DNA from: Clostridiales bacterium DTU092
Lineage (GTDB): Bacteria; Bacillota; Clostridia; Caldicoprobacterales; Caldicoprobacteraceae
NCBI GenBank assembly: GCA_001513505.1
Contig: LFTM01000169.1
Location: forward strand, 1-19,655
Reading direction: 5' to 3'
DNA: 19,655 bases
The translations under genes were made by a program, and so were the position numbers. Every line of letters begins with the position of its first letter. The first letter of the stretch is position 1. This document shows, one piece after another, positions 15,343 through 19,655 of the stretch. Below the pieces are notes generated by a model. The model saw only the letters and a program-made list of their open reading frames with translations. It did no database searches and was not told the origin of the DNA.

Positions 15343-16113
15343 CTAACAATATTCATTTTGAGCAACCACGGGAAGCAGAGCTCCACCATCCATAAACAAC
15401 GTTGTTCCGGTAATATACCCTGCTTTATCGGAAGCCAGATATACAACAGCTCCTCCTACTTCTTCAGGAGTACAATACCGTTGAAGCGGTATTCGTTTTG
15501 AAATTTTCTCCATATATTGCAAGCTTCTTTCTGTAAACCATTCAAGCTGTGTATATCCCGGAGCTACAGCAACAACACGTATCCCGTATTTCGCCAGATC
15601 TAAAGCCATGTTTTTTGTAAGCTTGTCCAAAGCAGCTTTAACCGGTCCATAGACCGTTGAATTGGGCCAGCAGCCTATAGAATGATTGGAAGTAATGTTA
15701 ACTATAACCCCTTTTGTGCCTGTTTCAACCATCTTTCGGGCTGCTTCCTGCGCACAGAAGAAAGCTCCTTTAAAATCGGTGTTAACCACAGCATTCCACA
15801 TGTCTTCATCAACTTCCAGGAAGGGAGCCATCCGGGTGATCCCAGCGTTGTTGACCAGAAGATCAATATGATCAAACTCCTTGAAGAATTGCCTGAACAT
15901 CTCTCTTATTTCTTCAACGTTCTGTATATTACCTTGAATAACCACAGCTTTCCGACCCATTGCTCTTATTTTATCCGCTATTTCCTCTGCCCCTTCACGA
16001 CTGCTGCCGTAATGGACACCCACATCATATCCTGCTTCAGCAAGCTTCATTGCAATGCCTCTGCCAATACCCTTTCCTGCTCCGGTTACTAATGCAACCC
16101 TGTTTTTCATCAT
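15343..16113 (-). CDS. Short-chain dehydrogenase/reductase (SDR)
   Basis: This 256-residue classical SDR has the cofactor motif TGAGKGIG (residues 10-17), NNAG (88-91) and the catalytic Ser142, Tyr155 and Lys159 (YGPVK). The C-terminal signature GYITGTTLFMDGG is also present. The HYGSSREGAEE segment after strand 2 resembles NADP-type FabG-like SDRs, so NADP is possible. In this operon it probably oxidises or reduces a sugar or sugar acid. A general FabG role is unlikely because no fatty-acid genes are near. The ATG follows AGGAGGGG by six bases. An in-frame TTG at 16119 would sit on the ribosome binding site. It lies 31 bases after the class II aldolase gene. Confidence 0.9.
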   Translation of the reverse strand: MMKNRVALVTGAGKGIGRGIAMKLAEAGYDVGVHYGSSREGAEEIADKIRAMGRKAVVIQGNIQNVEEIREMFRQFFKEFDHIDLLVNNAGITRMAPFLEVDEDMWNAVVNTDFKGAFFCAQEAARKMVETGTKGVIVNITSNHSIGCWPNSTVYGPVKAALDKLTKNMALDLAKYGIRVVAVAPGYTQLEWFTERSLQYMEKISKRIPLQRYCTPEEVGGAVVYLASDKAGYITGTTLFMDGGALLPVVAQNEYC

Positions 16114-16144
16114 AAACAACCCCTCCTATTCCGGTAATTATATC

Positions 16145-16981
16145 TTACGGTTTTAGCAAGCGGATTTTCTGCCTTATACCCTCTATTACTTTATCCTTCA
16201 TTCCCATCATACAGCCCAGCATACCCCAGGCCTTACCTTCATTCATTATTTCCTGAAACTGCTGCATAAATAACTGGTTTAGTTCGGTTCCGATATTAAT
16301 CTTATTAATTCCCAGCTTTACCGCCGCCCGGATCTGTTCATCAGGTATCCCCGAACCTCCATGAAGTACCAAGGGAACATCCGTCCTGCTGTTAATATCC
16401 TCAAGACGTTCCAGATCCAAATTTGGAGTTGCTACATAATTTCCATGGGCATTTCCTATGGCTATAGCCAGCGAATCCACCCCCGTACGTTCTACAAATT
16501 CAACAACGCTGTCAGAATCAGTAAAACGTGATTTATCAGTATAATCATCCAGGTTTGAAGCCCGACCGACATAACCCAACTCAGCTTCCACGTCCACGTC
16601 CATTGCGTGAGCAACTTTAACTATTTCTTTTGTTATCTTTACATTGTCTTCAAAAGGCAGTGTTGAACCGTCTATCATAACGGAAGTAAACCCGTCACGA
16701 ATTGCAGCCATGATCTCCTCATAAGAACGACTATGATCCAGGTGAAGTCCCACAGGAACTTTTGCTTTTGAAGCCACATCCTTAACAATAGCTACAAATG
16801 TGGTGTAAGGAATAAATTTCGAACAGGCCGGATATAACATGGCTATAACCGGCATATCCTCTTCTTCAGCTGCCTCTACAATCCATGCTATAGTTTCATA
16901 GTTGAAAACATTAAATGCCGCAACTGCATAGCCTCCCTTATCAGCTTCCTTTAGTATATTACTTACTCTCTCCAATGGCAT
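16145..16981 (-). CDS. Class II fructose/tagatose-bisphosphate-type aldolase
   Basis: This 278-residue zinc-dependent aldolase of the Fba/GatY/KbaY family has the full active site. Asp82 is the catalytic acid in LHLDHS, and the zinc ligands are His83, His179 (NAHGNY) and His207 (VLHGGSGIP). EAELGYVG (132-139) and the phosphate-binding INIGTEL (228-234) are also present. It would cleave a ketose phosphate to dihydroxyacetone phosphate and an aldehyde. Whether the substrate is fructose-, tagatose- or another sugar phosphate cannot be told. It is first in the operon. The ATG used has AAGGAG six bases upstream and gives the normal N terminus MPLERVSNILKEA. An upstream in-frame start at 17050 would add 23 unlikely residues. 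Confidence 0.92.
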   Translation of the reverse strand: MPLERVSNILKEADKGGYAVAAFNVFNYETIAWIVEAAEEEDMPVIAMLYPACSKFIPYTTFVAIVKDVASKAKVPVGLHLDHSRSYEEIMAAIRDGFTSVMIDGSTLPFEDNVKITKEIVKVAHAMDVDVEAELGYVGRASNLDDYTDKSRFTDSDSVVEFVERTGVDSLAIAIGNAHGNYVATPNLDLERLEDINSRTDVPLVLHGGSGIPDEQIRAAVKLGINKINIGTELNQLFMQQFQEIMNEGKAWGMLGCMMGMKDKVIEGIRQKIRLLKP

Positions 16982-17038
16982 AAAAAAACTCCTTCCATGT
17001 TTAAAGTAGGATAAACAGATCATATGAATATAAGATTT

Positions 17039-17082
17039 GCAAGTAAGCAAAGGATCAGACGATGTAAGATTTTTTTGCTTGC
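17039..17082 (-). promoter_or_regulatory. Inverted repeat in the 5' leader of the catabolic operon
   Basis: On the transcribed strand GCAAG-CAAA (17074-17082) can pair with TTTG-CTTA-CTTGC (17039-17051). This gives a 9-pair stem with a 4-base bulge and a 22-base loop, starting about 5 bases from the predicted transcription start. It could be an operator for a missing regulator or an RNA structure. No known riboswitch was recognised. Confidence 0.35.
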
Positions 17083-17093
17083 TTCTTCCACAA

Positions 17094-17122
17094 ATTATAT
17101 TCCCAATATTCGTTTAAGTCAA
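17094..17122 (-). promoter_or_regulatory. Sigma-A promoter of the aldolase-SDR-MBL-aldolase operon
   Basis: On the minus strand TTGACT (17117-17122), 17 bases, TATAAT (17094-17099). Eleven of twelve bases match consensus. Transcription should start near 17087, leaving a leader of about 105 bases. A promoter this strong on a catabolic operon implies control by a repressor or by the leader. Confidence 0.85.
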
Positions 17123-17160
17123 GCAGTGCAGAGCCTGCGAATGCATTAGATGCAATATAT

Positions 17161-17252
17161 ATTTTACAGAATATAATGGAAATCACATATATTTTGCAGA
17201 ATATGATTCCAATCACTGGAGCTTCAAGGTGATTCCATAGTATTCTGCAAAC
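17161..17252. repeat. Palindromic intergenic repeat, copy C (half unit plus short full unit)
   Basis: A first half unit, CAGAATATAATGGAAATCAC (17167-17186), is the reverse complement of the right ends of copies A and B. After ATATA follows a complete unit: TTTTGCAGAATATGATTCC (17192-17210) through to GTGATTCCATAGTATTCTGC (17229-17248). In it TGCAGAATA pairs with TATTCTGCA and AATCAC with GTGATT around an internal loop. The unit ends four bases from the methyltransferase stop codon, so its hairpin might also end that transcript, though no proper T-tract follows. Confidence 0.65.
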
Positions 17253-17256
17253 AAAA

Positions 17257-18294
17257 TCACTTTTCCAGCATAAAAATCGATGGGTGTAATCCGTGCAGGC
17301 TGATGGTGCATACCTTGCTTATGCTGAAACCGTTAATTTCTGCTGCAGTAAACAATGCATTTTCCTCGTCTGTCAGCAATACCATTCTGCCTCCGGGAGC
17401 AAGTATTCTTTTGGCTTCTTTGAGGAAATTTACATATAATCGGTTTATATCATCAACCTGGATTTGTTTACCCCAAGGCAGATTGGATACAATTTTGGTA
17501 ACAGAGTTATCTATCATCTCAGTATTACAGGCATCCCACCTGTTTATTCCAATATATTCAGGAAGATTTTTTCGCGCAACTTCCAGCCTTTCAGCAGATA
17601 TATCACTTGCCAGTATAGCAAAAGCATCATAAAAGGATCTCTCATACGGAATGGTACCCGAGCCGCAAAATGGATCCAGAAATACATCCGTACTCTCGGG
17701 TTCTGAGATTAAAACCATGGAATGAGCTACCGAGGGCCTAAGCGCTCCGGTAAGAAACTCTCTGTCCTTACCTCTGAATCTGAATGTTGGAGGAGTCAAT
17801 TTTAAATGCAGGAATGCTTTATCTTTATCAACATCCACTCTAAAAGCCAGGTCATGCTGCTCAACAGTTCCCCTGACAAAAAAATGATATCCAAGCAAAG
17901 CATCAAGAAAGGTATCTGCTATATCAAATCTGCTGTACGTATGCTTACCTGAACGGCTTGCGCTTACAATTATTCTTTTTCCTTTTATATCCTTCTCTAT
18001 CTGTAGAATCCTGTTTATTACGTTTAAACTCTTGATCTTGCTTTCAACCTGCAGCAAATCAACTTTATGCGGACCTATACCAAAACTGCCAATATAAAAA
18101 TAAATATTATCCACACACTTGAGAGCAAATAGATCCTTATAGGAGTTCTCATAATGAAAAAACACCTTACCCTTTTGGCTGTCGACAGTCCCGGCCGTTG
18201 GAAATTTTGTACATATCTCCTGAAAAGCTATATTCTCAAGCCCGGGTACTACAGTGGCCATATATATAGGTTTGTTTCGGCGGCTTTTACTCAT
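17257..18294 (-). CDS. THUMP-domain SAM-dependent RNA methyltransferase
   Basis: This 345-residue protein has an N-terminal region with a THUMP-like RNA-binding domain (about residues 50-165) and a C-terminal Rossmann-fold methyltransferase domain. The SAM motif is DPFCGSGTIPYE (207-218), with Asp231 in ASDIS. The catalytic motif IV is SNLPWG (270-275), where most N2-guanine and N6-adenine enzymes have N/D-PP-Y/F/W. The arrangement resembles the Trm14/TrmN and THUMPD2/3 group that methylates guanine N2 in tRNA. The target here is unproven. The ATG has GAGG about ten bases upstream. It has its own promoter and seems unrelated in function to its catabolic neighbours. Confidence 0.85.
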   Translation of the reverse strand: MSKSRRNKPIYMATVVPGLENIAFQEICTKFPTAGTVDSQKGKVFFHYENSYKDLFALKCVDNIYFYIGSFGIGPHKVDLLQVESKIKSLNVINRILQIEKDIKGKRIIVSASRSGKHTYSRFDIADTFLDALLGYHFFVRGTVEQHDLAFRVDVDKDKAFLHLKLTPPTFRFRGKDREFLTGALRPSVAHSMVLISEPESTDVFLDPFCGSGTIPYERSFYDAFAILASDISAERLEVARKNLPEYIGINRWDACNTEMIDNSVTKIVSNLPWGKQIQVDDINRLYVNFLKEAKRILAPGGRMVLLTDEENALFTAAEINGFSISKVCTISLHGLHPSIFMLEK

Positions 18295-18315
18295 ACAACA
18301 TCATCCTCGTCTCCT

Positions 18316-18343
18316 ATAATAATACTGTCAAATATATTGTCAA
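18316..18343 (-). promoter_or_regulatory. Promoter of the THUMP methyltransferase gene
   Basis: On the minus strand TTGACA (18338-18343) is followed after 16 bases by TATTAT (18316-18321). The start would be near 18309, so the leader is only about 15 bases yet includes GAGACGAGG. A second TTGACA copy lies inside the spacer. Confidence 0.6.
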
Positions 18344-18358
18344 GCCAAAATCATAACC

Positions 18359-18391
18359 GCGGCACTTGAAAAATATACATTCAAGTGCCGC
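18359..18391. terminator. Perfect 12-pair hairpin after the glycoside hydrolase gene
   Basis: GCGGCACTTGAA (18359-18370) pairs perfectly with TTCAAGTGCCGC (18380-18391) around a 9-base loop. It lies between the glycoside hydrolase stop and the methyltransferase promoter on the minus strand. Neither side has a clean T-tract (the minus-strand tail is GGTTATGATTTT), so it may be a weak terminator or an mRNA 3'-end stabiliser. Confidence 0.5.
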
Positions 18392-18503
18392 TATGTCTTC
18401 TTTTGCGGCCTCTTTCTCACCTCTAGTTTTTAACAATCCGGGCTTTTAAATCCATTCAGGGAAACCGATCATATACCTCCACGTAATTGAAACAATATAA
18501 ATT

Positions 18504-19655
18504 CTAAAATCCCACCCTCGGTATCTCCTGGGGCAGCTGATCATAATTTTTCCTCTTTCCATCAGCTACCAGATAAAGTATCCTATTGGTTGCAAAAATC
18601 CCATCAATAAACTCTTTATAGGGTTTTTGACAAATATCTACACATCCTATCTGGAAGTTTTCACCATCAAACCGTCCCAGTGCCGCTTGATCGTTAAGGG
18701 TAAAATGGTGAGCACCGATGAAATACTTACTTGTAGCACCGGTTTCCATATAATATCGATATGCCTTGCCGCGTTCTTCCTGGGTTGTTACACCTCGTAT
18801 TCCCGTTGCCGGTAACCCCCGATCCAGAGCTCCATGATGGAATTCGCCTACCATTACCGGCATCCCGGTAATTTTTCCTACCTGTTCAACATCCTCCAAA
18901 GGAGTCAGCTTATAGCAGTTGATAGAAAATACATCAAAGTTTTCATAACCTTCTAACAGATTTTCATTGGCTATATAGGCGTATCGCATACCAAGGTTCA
19001 TATGGTGAGGATCTATCTTCTTACAGGCTTTGCTCGGAATTTCCACATATGCCCTTATCATTCTTCTGGAGAATTCATCCAGATCCAGTGCAGCTTTCTC
19101 CGATAGCCTGGATGCATGCCTCATTCTTTGTTTAAGCTGGCCAAAACTATGCAGTGATAGATTCCACGCCCGGTTAAACCTTTCAATGTCACCATCATAT
19201 CTGTCCGACAGGAATTTTATCAGCTCCTCTTTGGAAGCCAGCTCCTCTTCATTATCCAGCAGCTCTTCAGCAATATTAAGATCGTGAATAAAAGCCCATT
19301 GGGGTTCATTTCTCAGGAAGTAACCTATCATGTAAGGATCCCCTTCAAATTCCTTGAGCTGTTCAGCAAATCTGTTGGCATTACTTTGATATTCATGGCT
19401 GAATACATCAGGAAAATCTCTGAAAACCCTTTTTTCAGTATCAGGAAAATCACTTAACGGCCATACATAAGGCAATTTTGCAAAACGTATAAAATCAAGG
19501 GACGACCAGTTGCCAATAGTGTTAAAACCCCACTCTATCAACCTTCTGCGGGTTATCCTGGCCCATTTATCCCACCATTCAGAGCCAAATACCCTAATCA
19601 GATTGGCTACGGCAAAATCGAAAAATTCGCCCCGTTCGTTCTTATACCATGCCTC
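18504..19655 (-). CDS. Glycoside hydrolase, GH50/beta-agarase-like, 5' end outside the window
   Basis: The frame stays open to the right edge, so the visible 383 codons are the C-terminal part of a longer protein. There is no start here, and an internal TTG at 19541 is not one. The segment shows a clan GH-A type (beta/alpha)8 barrel: RLIEWGFNTIGNWS, acid/base Glu in YFLRNEPQWA (19305-19307), predicted nucleophile Glu in MVGEFHHGALDRG (18843-18845) and GRFDGENFQIGCVDIC near the end. From memory these resemble GH50 beta-agarases and uncharacterised relatives. Agar need not be the substrate. Localisation is unknown because the N terminus is missing. It precedes the THUMP methyltransferase and catabolic operon on the same strand. 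A substrate link to that operon is possible but not shown. Confidence 0.75.
   Translation of the reverse strand, partial: EAWYKNERGEFFDFAVANLIRVFGSEWWDKWARITRRRLIEWGFNTIGNWSSLDFIRFAKLPYVWPLSDFPDTEKRVFRDFPDVFSHEYQSNANRFAEQLKEFEGDPYMIGYFLRNEPQWAFIHDLNIAEELLDNEEELASKEELIKFLSDRYDGDIERFNRAWNLSLHSFGQLKQRMRHASRLSEKAALDLDEFSRRMIRAYVEIPSKACKKIDPHHMNLGMRYAYIANENLLEGYENFDVFSINCYKLTPLEDVEQVGKITGMPVMVGEFHHGALDRGLPATGIRGVTTQEERGKAYRYYMETGATSKYFIGAHHFTLNDQAALGRFDGENFQIGCVDICQKPYKEFIDGIFATNRILYLVADGKRKNYDQLPQEIPRVGF

Noticed and set aside
17161..17252. Possible CRISPR-like repeats because similar blocks recur
   Set aside because: There are only two direct half units with a 5-base gap and inverted copies, no regular spacers and no cas genes.
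18425..18482. Eight-codon minus-strand frame MIGFPEWI preceded by GGAGGT
   Set aside because: The ribosome binding site is too close (two bases) and so short a frame is expected by chance.

Overview
The window looks like chromosome from a Gram-positive, AT-rich member of the Clostridia with a saccharolytic lifestyle. Signs of this are strong AGGAGG-type ribosome binding sites, sigma-A promoters with 17-base spacers, a secreted CAP-domain protein of the YkwD type, a DNA polymerase I without proofreading residues, and sugar-catabolic genes next to a GH50-like glycoside hydrolase. No species call is justified from the sequence alone. GC content is roughly 40% by eye and was not computed.

Layout. 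Positions 1-60 resemble the end of an ISL3-family insertion sequence and abut the terminator of a minus-strand tRNA-Leu(GAG) (108-195) that has a near-perfect promoter. Next on the minus strand are a PHP-family metal-dependent hydrolase (414-1313) and then a housekeeping run read right to left: polA, coaE, a membrane-anchored lytic transglycosylase, an orphan oligopeptide-type substrate-binding lipoprotein, and an unrecognised membrane protein. A repeat-rich gap (7877-8365) separates these from plus-strand genes: a secreted CAP protein with a proline/glutamate linker, a nitroreductase, ThpR and an amidohydrolase. The amidohydrolase converges on murJ, only 7 bases away. murJ is preceded by a small LiaF-like membrane protein gene, and the two probably share a transcript.

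The right third holds a minus-strand catabolic operon (13794-16981) with its own strong promoter and strong terminator: class II aldolase, SDR dehydrogenase, UlaG-like metallo-beta-lactamase-fold hydrolase and HpcH/HpaI aldolase. The order suggests oxidation of a sugar to a lactone, ring opening, and retro-aldol cleavage. No kinase, dehydratase, transporter or regulator lies in the window, so the substrate is open. Upstream are a THUMP-domain RNA methyltransferase and the 3' part of a GH50-like (agarase-related) glycoside hydrolase that runs off the right edge.

The most unusual structure is a family of intergenic palindromic repeats with three copies (1373-1428, 8011-8180, 17161-17252). The long copy folds on itself. 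The short copy matches what deletion between two AAGG repeats of a long copy would leave. One copy ends exactly on the -35 box of the PHP gene promoter.
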